The notes under the pieces were generated by a model. It was not told the origin of the DNA and did no database searches. It saw nothing but the letters and a program-made list of their open reading frames with translations. The translations under genes were made by a program, and so were the position numbers. Shown one piece after another: positions 20,228-27,677 of a stretch of 64,000 nucleotides of DNA; the stretch's first letter is position 1; every line of letters begins with the position of its first letter. Source of the DNA: Paenibacillus sp. JZ16 (GTDB lineage: Bacteria > Bacillota > Bacilli > Paenibacillales > Paenibacillaceae); assembly GCF_015326965.1 (NCBI RefSeq), contig NZ_CP017659.1, positions 4,592,001 to 4,656,000 of the forward strand. The letters run 5' to 3'.

Positions 20228-20794
20228 ATGGCACAAACAACAAAAAAAGCGCTTGCCCTATCGCTAAAAAAAATGCTTGAGAAAAAAACGCTTGATAAGA
20301 TTACCGTCATTGATGTTGTCGAGGACTGTGAAGTGAATCGGCAGACGTTTTATTATCATTTCAGGGATATTTATGATCTTGTGGAGTGGATTTGCACAAG
20401 CGAGGCTACCATAGCGCTGGATGGCAAGAAAACGTATGACACGTGGCAGCAGGGCCTATTGCAAATATTTGAGTATGTGCTAAAAAACAAGGCGTTTGTG
20501 ACGAGCGTCTATCATTCTATTAAACGAGAGCAGCTGGAAAGGTACCTATTTAACGTAACGTATCATCTTTTGATAGGGGTTATTGAGGAAAAGGCCGTTA
20601 CGATGTCGATCAGGGATGAGGATAAGTCGTTTATCGCTGACTTTTATAAATATGCGTTTGTAGGGCTGATGCTGGATTGGATTGCGAAAGGGATGAAAGA
20701 AGAGCCCTCTGCGATTGTGGACCGGCTGAGCATTTTGATTCAAGGCGATATCTTTTTCGCGCTGGAAAAGTTTAAATTGCACCACTCTCATTAG
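20228..20794 (+). CDS. TetR-family transcriptional regulator
   Basis: A 188-residue repressor. The N-terminal helix-turn-helix (residues about 5-50) reads KKALALSLKKMLEKKTLDKITV and CEVNRQTFYYHFRDIYDLVEW, close to the DhaS-like group. The C-terminal helical domain is of TetR type. The ATG at 20228 has GGAGG upstream; an upstream in-frame start at 20186 has none. It stands 112 bp before the oleate hydratase gene. A large dyad symmetric operator lies between them, so it probably controls that gene, with a fatty acid as likely signal (inference). Confidence 0.88.
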   Translation: MAQTTKKALALSLKKMLEKKTLDKITVIDVVEDCEVNRQTFYYHFRDIYDLVEWICTSEATIALDGKKTYDTWQQGLLQIFEYVLKNKAFVTSVYHSIKREQLERYLFNVTYHLLIGVIEEKAVTMSIRDEDKSFIADFYKYAFVGLMLDWIAKGMKEEPSAIVDRLSILIQGDIFFALEKFKLHHSH

Positions 20795-20842
20795 ACAATA
20801 TTAGCCTTGTGTCGAAAGTTTCGACATTAGGCGGACATTGTC
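20794..20842 (+). promoter_or_regulatory. 49-bp dyad, probable TetR operator
   Basis: The core TGTCGAAA-G-TTTCGACA (20810-20826) is a perfect palindrome. It is extended by GCCT/AGGC (20804-20807/20829-20832) and GACAAT/ATTGTC (20794-20799/20837-20842). All are symmetric about base 20818. About 20 of 24 positions pair, counting G-T as pairs. No T tract follows, so a terminator is less likely than an operator. It starts on the last base of the tetR stop codon. Confidence 0.65.
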
Positions 20843-20906
20843 TATGGGAGACCTCCGAATATATTTTTATGATGTAGTTGCTAGAATCAATTCGGAGGTG
20901 ACTGGA

Positions 20907-22676
20907 ATGTATTATAGCAATGGAAATTATGAAGCGTTTGCTCGCCCGGAAAAACCGGTCGATGTCGACAAAAAGTCTGCATATCTGGTTGGAGCCGGTT
21001 TAGGCTCTCTGGCAGCTGCGTGCTTCCTCGTGCGCGACGGCCAAATGAAGGGAGAGCGGGTCCACATTCTGGAGGAGCTTAGTCTTCCCGGAGGTGCCTG
21101 CGACGGAATTCATGACAGCGATAAAGGTTTTATTATTCGCGGTGGGCGAGAAATGGAAGATCATTTTGAATGCTTATGGGATTTGTTCCGTTCCATTCCG
21201 TCTCTTGAAATTGAAGGCGTATCGGTTTTGGATGAGTTTTACTGGCTGAACAAGAAAGATCCGAACTTCTCTCTAATGAGAGCCACGGTTAACCGGGGCG
21301 AGGATGCGCATACTGATGGGAAATTTGCTCTGAGCGAAAAAGCTTCGCTGGAAATCGTGAAGTTGTTCTTTACTCGAAACGAAGATTTGTATGATAAGAA
21401 AATTACCGATGTATTCACGGAGGATTTCTTTGCCTCAAATTTCTGGCTTTACTGGAGAACGATGTTTGCCTTTGAAGATTGGCATAGCGCCTTGGAGATG
21501 AAGCTTTACATCCAAAGATTCATTCACCATATTGGCGGACTGCCTGATTTTTCGGCGTTAAAATTCACGAAGTATAATCAGTATGAATCATTGATCCTGC
21601 CGATGATGAAATATTTGCAGTCGCATGGCGTTCATTTCCAATATGATATGACAGTTACGAATGTAGTATTTGATATCCAGGGCAATAAGAAGGTTGCCAA
21701 GCAAATGGTATGTCGCCGTGCCGGCAAAGAGGAATATATCGACTTGACGGAAGATGATTTGGTGTTTGTGACAAATGGCAGCTGCACGGAAAATTCTGCT
21801 TTGGGCGACCATCATCGCGCGGCTGAATTTAATCGTTCCACAGGCGGCTGCTGGGAGCTCTGGAGAAATATTGCTAAGCAGGATCCATCCTTTGGACGCC
21901 CCGATAAATTCTGCACGAATACGGAAGCGACGAACTGGGAATCGGCAACCGTTACGACACTTGATGACAGAATCCCGCCATATATCGAAAAAATCTGTAA
22001 ACGCGACCCGTTCAGCGGAAAGGTCGTTACCGGCGGCATCGTGTCCGTAAAGGATTCCAAGTGGCTCATGAGTTATACTCTGAATCGGCAACCGCATTTC
22101 AAAGAGCAGCCGAAGGATCAGCTTGTCGTTTGGGTGTACGGATTATTCACCGATGTTCCGGGCGATTACGTCAAAAAGCCGATGAGAGAATGTACAGGCG
22201 AGGAAATTACGATGGAGTGGCTGTACCATCTTGGTGTGCCGGAGCATGAAATTGCGGACATGGCTGCCAACTCTGCCCGCTGCATCCCGACTATGATGCC
22301 TTACATTACGTCATTTTTCATGCCGAGGACAGCAGGAGACCGGCCTAAAGTAGTTCCGGATGGTTGCGTCAACTTCGCTTTTATCGGACAGTTTGCCGAC
22401 ACGGTTCGCGACACCGTATTCACAACCGAATATTCGGTTAGAACGGCAATGGAAGCTGTGTACACCTTATTAAACGTAGACCGCGGCGTACCTGAAGTGT
22501 TCGGCTCTTGCTATGATGTCCGCGTACTGCTGGACTCCACTTCCAAAATGATGGACGGCAAAAAATTAACCGATCTGAAGCTTCCGTTGATCATGAACTT
22601 AATAGAAAAGCAGGCTTTGAAAAAAGTTTCCGGAACCGTCATCGAAGATTTACTGAAACGCTATAACATCATATAG
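20907..22676 (+). CDS. ohyA: Oleate hydratase (myosin-cross-reactive antigen family)
   Basis: A 589-residue FAD-dependent enzyme that adds water to cis-9 double bonds of free fatty acids (oleate to 10-hydroxystearate). This is thought to detoxify host or environmental unsaturated fatty acids. The FAD motif [17 protein letters not shown] and [14 protein letters not shown] lie near the N-terminus. [16 protein letters not shown] contains the conserved catalytic glutamate region. [12 protein letters not shown] and [24 protein letters not shown] are canonical. The ATG at 20907 has CGGAGGTG at the right distance. The preceding TetR gene and dyad suggest inducible control. Confidence 0.95.
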   Translation: MYYSNGNYEAFARPEKPVDVDKKSAYLVGAGLGSLAAACFLVRDGQMKGERVHILEELSLPGGACDGIHDSDKGFIIRGGREMEDHFECLWDLFRSIPSLEIEGVSVLDEFYWLNKKDPNFSLMRATVNRGEDAHTDGKFALSEKASLEIVKLFFTRNEDLYDKKITDVFTEDFFASNFWLYWRTMFAFEDWHSALEMKLYIQRFIHHIGGLPDFSALKFTKYNQYESLILPMMKYLQSHGVHFQYDMTVTNVVFDIQGNKKVAKQMVCRRAGKEEYIDLTEDDLVFVTNGSCTENSALGDHHRAAEFNRSTGGCWELWRNIAKQDPSFGRPDKFCTNTEATNWESATVTTLDDRIPPYIEKICKRDPFSGKVVTGGIVSVKDSKWLMSYTLNRQPHFKEQPKDQLVVWVYGLFTDVPGDYVKKPMRECTGEEITMEWLYHLGVPEHEIADMAANSARCIPTMMPYITSFFMPRTAGDRPKVVPDGCVNFAFIGQFADTVRDTVFTTEYSVRTAMEAVYTLLNVDRGVPEVFGSCYDVRVLLDSTSKMMDGKKLTDLKLPLIMNLIEKQALKKVSGTVIEDLLKRYNII

Positions 22677-22717
22677 TCGAAGTCCCATTATCAAAAGAAG
22701 ATATGGAACATCAACGA

Positions 22718-22742
22718 GCGCACCAATCCAAGATTGGTGCGC
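22718..22742 (+). terminator. Hairpin after ohyA
   Basis: GCGCACCAATC and GATTGGTGCGC form a perfect 11-bp stem with a CAA loop 41 bp after the ohyA stop. No T run follows directly. It may work together with the next hairpin. Confidence 0.5.
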
Positions 22743-22754
22743 TGTATGGGGAAA

Positions 22755-22810
22755 AATAAACACGATAGATCCCTGGTCCTTATGGCTTCAGGAGACCTAT
22801 CGTGTTTATT
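22755..22810. terminator. Long-armed bidirectional hairpin between ohyA and the HhH gene
   Basis: AATAAACACGATAG (22755-22768) and CTATCGTGTTTATT (22797-22810) are perfectly complementary 14-bp arms, with a further CCTG/CAGG pairing in the loop. The right arm touches the stop of the minus-strand gene. Confidence 0.6.
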
Positions 22811-23028
22811 TATTCTTTGAAGGTTAGGCCCTTCTCGGCGAGAGCTTCGCGTAGTATTCTGACCGCTTTGGGTCCTACCCCGTGAATCGCCAGCAGTTCT
22901 TTCTCGGATGCCTGGGTGAGGTCGGCAAGCTGATGATAGCCTGCAACGATAAGGGCTTGGCGTGCAGGTTTGCCGGCCTTAACGGGAAAGTCGCTTTCTG
23001 CAGCCGGAGTGGGGGTTTTGTCACGCAT
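22810..23028 (-). CDS. Small helix-hairpin-helix protein
   Basis: A 72-residue protein. Its C-terminal part (residues about 25-72) resembles the helix-hairpin-helix fold of the RNA polymerase alpha C-terminal domain. ARQALIVAGYHQLADLTQASEKELL is followed by the hairpin HGVGPKAVRILREAL. Such stand-alone HhH proteins bind DNA without sequence preference; the role here is unknown. The ATG at 23028 is preferred because GAGAGGGA precedes it; a longer frame reaching 23070 adds a segment without a ribosome-binding site. It is monocistronic. Confidence 0.75.
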   Translation of the reverse strand: MRDKTPTPAAESDFPVKAGKPARQALIVAGYHQLADLTQASEKELLAIHGVGPKAVRILREALAEKGLTFKE

Positions 23029-23212
23029 GGAGATCCCTCTCTTTTCGAATGTTTTGTTTAATGGATACAAGGCACAAGAATAGTGGTAGAGGTTAAGTTG
23101 GTAGGAATAATCAGTAAGATTATGTTATACATCTAACGTTCTGTAAAGAATGAATCCTATAATCGAAGAAGGACAGATTCATGGATCGTTTAGACAATCT
23201 TCATAAATTCTA

Positions 23213-23241
23213 TTGACAATCTTAATGAGAATAATTATCAT
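23213..23241 (+). promoter_or_regulatory. Promoter of the iron-uptake operon
   Basis: TTGACA (23213-23218) and TATCAT (23236-23241) are separated by 17 bp. A Fur-type box overlaps the spacer and -10. Confidence 0.75.
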
Positions 23242-23275
23242 TGTGCTGAGTGTTGATAATGATAATTGTTCTCAA
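23224..23275 (+). promoter_or_regulatory. Two Fur boxes
   Basis: AATGAGAATAATTATCATT (23224-23242) is a near-perfect 19-bp palindrome containing the 7-1-7 Fur motif (TGAGAAT-A-ATTATCA). A second, degenerate box with TGATAATGATAATTG and TTCTCA lies at 23253-23275. Iron-dependent repression of the downstream transporter follows from this. Confidence 0.8.
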
Positions 23276-23334
23276 TAATTATTATTAATAAACAATATCT
23301 ACAATACATAGAGGGTATGAGGGGGAGAAATTCG

Positions 23335-24369
23335 ATGCGCAGTATGAAGGGTGTCGTGTTTATCGTATTGATATTTGCTTTGGCTTTAGCCGGTTGCGGC
23401 GGGGGTGCGGCATCCAATGAAGGAGGCAGCTCCACGGCAGCGAAGAATTCGGATCAAGGGGCTGCACAGGGCGGGGATAACACTGAAAGCACACCGGAGA
23501 CCCGAATCATCAAGCACGCTCTGGGCGAGACGAAAATTACGGGCGTTCCGAAGCGTATTGTCGCGCTGGAATGGCTTTACGCGGAGGATGTCCTGGCACT
23601 TGGTGTTCAGCCTGTGGGCATTGCAGACATTGAAGGGATGAACCAATGGGTGAACATCCCGGTAGAGATCGGGGCGGACGTTACCGATGTCGGCACCCGT
23701 CAAGAGCCGAATCTGGAGCTGATCGCTTCCTTGAAGCCGGACCTGATCATCGGTTTGAAATCGAATCTTGAAGCCGGCTATGATACGTACAACAGCATCG
23801 CGCCTACCTTGGTGTTTGATCCTTATCCGACTGAGGGACAAGGGGATCAATATGAAGAGATGGTTAATACCTTCAATACGATTGCTGACGTGCTTGGCAA
23901 GAAAGACGAAGCCGCAAAAGTGCTTAGCGATCTGGATCAAACCTATGCCGATGCCAAAGCCAAGCTTGAAGCAGCCGGCATGACGGAAAAACCGTTTGCG
24001 CTCGCCATGGGATACAGTAACCAGAATGCGGTGACGTTCCGGATTTCGACGGATAATTCCTTGGCCGTCAAAATTCTGGAGCACATCGGGCTGACCAATG
24101 CCCACAAACCTGATCAATTTGAGGTTTATGGCTTTACCACCACAGACGTAGAGGCATTGCCTGCCCTTCAGGATGCGAATTTCCTGCATATTATCCAGGA
24201 GAGCGATAACATCATCGAGAACCAATTGAAGGACAATCCGGTGTGGAAAGGTCTGAACTTTGTTAAAGAAGACCGCGTGTACGCACTTGGCGGTGACATG
24301 TGGCCATACGGCGGCCCATTGTCTGCCCAAACCATGGCCCAGAAGACAGCTGACCTGCTCACAAAATGA
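23335..24369 (+). CDS. Iron-siderophore ABC transporter substrate-binding lipoprotein
   Basis: A 344-residue lipoprotein of the FecB/FhuD class that captures ferric siderophores outside the cell. The lipobox LALAGC places the lipidated cysteine at residue 21. A low-complexity Gly/Ser linker follows. The periplasmic-binding-protein-2 fold begins at PKRIVALEWLYAEDVLALGVQPVGIAD and contains EPNLELIASLKPDLIIG. The start ATG at 23335 has GGGGGAGA upstream. The stop overlaps the permease start (ATGA), so the two are translationally coupled. The siderophore type cannot be read from sequence. Confidence 0.92.
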   Translation: MRSMKGVVFIVLIFALALAGCGGGAASNEGGSSTAAKNSDQGAAQGGDNTESTPETRIIKHALGETKITGVPKRIVALEWLYAEDVLALGVQPVGIADIEGMNQWVNIPVEIGADVTDVGTRQEPNLELIASLKPDLIIGLKSNLEAGYDTYNSIAPTLVFDPYPTEGQGDQYEEMVNTFNTIADVLGKKDEAAKVLSDLDQTYADAKAKLEAAGMTEKPFALAMGYSNQNAVTFRISTDNSLAVKILEHIGLTNAHKPDQFEVYGFTTTDVEALPALQDANFLHIIQESDNIIENQLKDNPVWKGLNFVKEDRVYALGGDMWPYGGPLSAQTMAQKTADLLTK

Positions 24370-26471
24370 GTCTCGGCAACAAACTGGCACAAGGCTCCGC
24401 GCCGGTGAGCATTCATCCAGCCCCACCCGTTTCCTCAGGTAGGGGCTGGAAGCCGTTATGGATGCTGGTTGGAGGCCTGGTGGCTCTGTTATTCCTCACG
24501 TTTATCAGCTTGACGCAAGGGCTAGCCGATATATCCGTCAATACGGTCGTGCAGGCCCTGGTGTCTCCGCAGGATATCGCGGATCACCATCTCATCCGCA
24601 GCGTGCGCCTTCCGCGTACGGCCATGGGCCTGTTGGCTGGCGCCGCCTTGGCGGTGTCGGGCGTGCTTATGCAGACCGTCACGCGCAACCCGCTGGCCTC
24701 GGAGACGACGCTTGGCGTAAATGCCGGCGCTTATTTGGCCGTCGTGGCGGGGATGATCTTCTGGCCGGGACTGCTGCATCAGTATGCCCTTCCACTGGCA
24801 GTGGCAGGGGGGACGCTGGCGGCCGTCGCCGTCTATGCGCTGGCGGGAAAAACGCAGGGCTCTCCTCTGCGGATTGCATTATCCGGGATGATTGTCACCC
24901 TGGTTTTATCCTCCGTTACGAGTGCGCTGGTGCTGCTGAACCAGCAAACGACGCAGGGGATTTTTCTGTGGGGCTCCGGCTCGCTTATTCAGAATGACTG
25001 GGATGGCGTAGCTTTTTCATGGCCGTGGATCATTGGCGGGCTGATCGTGCTGTGTTTGGCGGTACGTCAGTGGGACATTCTGACCCTCAATGAGGAGTCG
25101 GCACGTTCCCTTGGCCAAAAAGTCGGCACCACCCGTTTGCTTGCGATGGGGGCAGCGATTGTGCTGGCCTGCGTGACCGTGAGCGTGGTCGGTCCGATCG
25201 GCTTTATCGGGCTGGTCGCTCCCCATCTGGTCCGCCTGTCCGGCGTGGTCCGGCATGCGGGGTTAATTCCGCTGGCTGCCTTATGGGGCTCGGCTCTGCT
25301 TGTCGGGGCCGACACGGTGGCCAGGATGTTCATAAACGCCTACGGGGAGCTTCCGGTCGGAGCCATTACGGCCATGATTGGTGCCCCGTGCCTCATCTGG
25401 CTTGCCATGCGGGTATCCCGTTCGTTGATCGGAGGGCGCGGGTCTTCCGGCGGATCGATGATGGCAGGCACGAGCCTGCGCCGGATACCTTATCCGGCCT
25501 TGGTAACACTGTTCAGCGTGCTGCTGGTGCTGGTATGGGTATTCAGCCTGATGAGCGGCAGTCTACGCATTCCCTTCACGGAAGTGCTGGCCGTGCTTAC
25601 GGGAGGCGGCGAGTCGATGTATCGCCAGATTCTGTTGGAGTTCCGCCTGCCCAGGCTGTTAACAGCCGGATTATCCGGCATGGCGCTGGCCGTCAGCGGC
25701 AGTCTTCTGCAGAATGCGGTCCGCAATCCGCTGGGGGATCCCCAGGTGATCGGAGTGACCAGCGGAGCCGGTGCTGGCGCACTGCTCCTGATGATCGGTT
25801 TTCCGCAATTGTCGGCAGGCTGGGTCCCGGTCGGCGCGGTTCTTGGGGGGATGGCTGCAGCTGCTTTGGTATATGCGGTGTCCTGGAAAAGAGGACTTCA
25901 TCCGACGATTCTTACGCTGGTCGGCATTGCCGTTGCCGCGCTTGGTTCCGCCATCATCAATCTGATGATCATTCATGCCAAGGTGGACGTAGCCCCCGCA
26001 TTATCCTGGATGGCGGGCAGCACATATAACCGGGGCTGGACGGAGGTGCAGCGGATTGTTCCCGCTATTCTGATCCTGCTTCCTCTGGCTGCGTGGCTCG
26101 GGCGGAAGGTGGATCTGCTGACGTTCAGCGAAGAAAGCTCAACCGGCCTCGGTCTCCATGTACGGAATACCCGGGTGTATGTCGCCATCATTGCGGTGCT
26201 GTTGGCTTCGATTGCCGCAGCCAATGTCGGCTCGGTCGGCTTTATCGGACTGCTTGCGCCGCATGCCGCCAGAATGCTGGTTGGGGCTCGCCATCGGCAA
26301 TCGATGGTCATCGCGGCGCTGCTCGGCGGAATTTTGCTGGCTGGGGCGGACTGGATCGGGAGGGTGGTCATGATTCCGAAGGAGTTGCCTTCGGGTATCG
26401 TTACCGCGCTTCTGGGTGCGCCGTATCTGTTATATCTGATGGGAAAAACCAATAAGCTGAAGAAGAAATAA
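24366..26471 (+). CDS. Fused double-length FecCD-type siderophore permease
   Basis: A 701-residue integral membrane protein made of two tandem FecCD/BtuC-type permease domains (about residues 30-350 and 375-700), as in FhuB. Each half repeats the same signatures: RLPRTAMGLLAGAALAVSG and RLPRLLTAGLSGMALAVSG near the start, NPLASETTLGV and NPLGDPQVIGV, and VGPIGFIGLVAPHLVRL and VGSVGFIGLLAPHAARM. One polypeptide thus replaces a permease dimer. No ATPase gene follows; an FhuC/YusV-type ATPase encoded elsewhere must serve it. It overlaps the binding-protein gene by 4 nt and ends before a strong terminator. Confidence 0.95.
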   Translation: MSLGNKLAQGSAPVSIHPAPPVSSGRGWKPLWMLVGGLVALLFLTFISLTQGLADISVNTVVQALVSPQDIADHHLIRSVRLPRTAMGLLAGAALAVSGVLMQTVTRNPLASETTLGVNAGAYLAVVAGMIFWPGLLHQYALPLAVAGGTLAAVAVYALAGKTQGSPLRIALSGMIVTLVLSSVTSALVLLNQQTTQGIFLWGSGSLIQNDWDGVAFSWPWIIGGLIVLCLAVRQWDILTLNEESARSLGQKVGTTRLLAMGAAIVLACVTVSVVGPIGFIGLVAPHLVRLSGVVRHAGLIPLAALWGSALLVGADTVARMFINAYGELPVGAITAMIGAPCLIWLAMRVSRSLIGGRGSSGGSMMAGTSLRRIPYPALVTLFSVLLVLVWVFSLMSGSLRIPFTEVLAVLTGGGESMYRQILLEFRLPRLLTAGLSGMALAVSGSLLQNAVRNPLGDPQVIGVTSGAGAGALLLMIGFPQLSAGWVPVGAVLGGMAAAALVYAVSWKRGLHPTILTLVGIAVAALGSAIINLMIIHAKVDVAPALSWMAGSTYNRGWTEVQRIVPAILILLPLAAWLGRKVDLLTFSEESSTGLGLHVRNTRVYVAIIAVLLASIAAANVGSVGFIGLLAPHAARMLVGARHRQSMVIAALLGGILLAGADWIGRVVMIPKELPSGIVTALLGAPYLLYLMGKTNKLKKK

Positions 26472-26484
26472 CCGTGATATATTC

Positions 26485-26536
26485 AAAAAGGCTATTCCAT
26501 AGTCGCCAAGAGAGGCGACATGGGATAGCCTTTTTT
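26485..26536 (+). terminator. Terminator of the iron-uptake operon
   Basis: AAAAAGGCTATTCCAT and TCGCC pair with GGCGA and TGGGATAGCC, followed by TTTTTT. It is a long, well-paired stem. Confidence 0.9.
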
Positions 26537-26597
26537 GTCTTCATTCGGTTGATTATTAGATTTGCCGTGTTGTGCTTCTTGTGGCTGCGGTCGGCTG

Positions 26598-27530
26598 TTA
26601 GGCTTCCGTGTACCGTACAAAAGACAGGATGATATCCTGCGGATGATCTCCGAAACCCGAACCATATAGATTCAGGCCGTTCGGGTGCTCGGCGTCTTTC
26701 TTCACTTCGAAGCGGACGCGGATGGGCCGGTTAAAGGCAAGCTCCAGCGAATCGATGGTCGTGGCGCTGGACTCGTGGCCATTGACCTGGCTGCCTTGTT
26801 TGGTTACGCGCCATTCCGTCAGCAAACCGTACTCACTGCCGCTTCTCCATTTATCCGGGGTGAGTTTCCCCTTGCGATCACCAAAATCACCGGGACTCCT
26901 CCAAGTGCCTACAGGTTGGTCGTTGATGCTAACCGTGATGTCGGATGGCCAATCCTGCTGGAAGGAAGGCGCTTCGGAGCTAAGCTCCGCGCGGATGCGC
27001 AGCTCATCAAGGGCCGCTCCGGGCGGCATAGGGTTCGCAAAATAATATTCGATATATCCTGATCCCGAGAACCAGAGCAGCGCAGCCTCCGTTCGTTCCG
27101 GCATGTAAAAGGCGCGCGGATCGTCAGGGGATCCGATCAGAGATCCGTCCCGAGCTGCTATCCCGCAGGTTGGCTCGATATAGCAGTGGGAGAACATGCC
27201 GATGGGCATGTGGATTTCTTCCGTGCGCTGCAGCCCCTCGCCCGGCTTCGATGGCAGCTCGAGAAAAATGGAACGGCAGGTGACGGCGCAGATTTTTTCC
27301 CGGTTCGCTCCTTGCGAAGAGACGATCAGATCCGCTTGCTCCAGCATCTGGACATTAATGGACACCGTAGGCTGCGCAATCCCTAGCGCCTCTGCTAACT
27401 GACCGACACTCATCGGTTTATCGCCAAGCGCTTCAAGGATGCGGACACGGACATCACTGGATAGGGCCTTGGCCACTTCCACGATCCGGGATGCCGGATA
27501 ACGGTTGGTTTCCAGCTTCGATTCGTTCAT
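26598..27530 (-). CDS. ArsR-type regulator with large C-terminal domain
   Basis: A 310-residue protein. Residues about 12-95 form an ArsR-like winged helix (ALSSDVRVRILEALGDKPMSV, LGIAQPTVSINVQMLEQADLI). The remaining 200 residues are far longer than in normal ArsR proteins. They contain a cysteine-bearing stretch (FSHCYIEPTCGIAARDG), aromatic-rich strands and DITVSINDQPVGTW, suggesting a beta-sandwich carbohydrate-sensing domain (inference). It is divergent from the GH2 glycosidase, with palindromic sites between, so it probably senses the sugar released by that enzyme. A short run of similar larger ArsR proteins is known beside glycosidases; I cannot name the effector. Confidence 0.8.
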   Translation of the reverse strand: MNESKLETNRYPASRIVEVAKALSSDVRVRILEALGDKPMSVGQLAEALGIAQPTVSINVQMLEQADLIVSSQGANREKICAVTCRSIFLELPSKPGEGLQRTEEIHMPIGMFSHCYIEPTCGIAARDGSLIGSPDDPRAFYMPERTEAALLWFSGSGYIEYYFANPMPPGAALDELRIRAELSSEAPSFQQDWPSDITVSINDQPVGTWRSPGDFGDRKGKLTPDKWRSGSEYGLLTEWRVTKQGSQVNGHESSATTIDSLELAFNRPIRVRFEVKKDAEHPNGLNLYGSGFGDHPQDIILSFVRYTEA

Positions 27531-27571
27531 AATCCCCTTCCTTTACTGAAGAGTTGTAGTAGCTCCAAGTG

Positions 27572-27611
27572 TACAATACATTTGGTATATTGTAAAAGTA
27601 TAATGTACATT
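27572..27611. promoter_or_regulatory. Palindromic operators between ArsR-type gene and GH2 gene
   Basis: TACAATA (27572-27578) and TATTGTA (27588-27594) form a perfect inverted repeat with a 9-bp spacer. A second palindrome AATGTACATT follows at 27602-27611. Both sit in the 147-bp divergent promoter region. Confidence 0.6.
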
Positions 27612-27677
27612 GCATTTATTATATACAGGTGCTAGAATAGGGGCAAATTCAGAAAAAGGAAAGGTTGTGTACGCTTC

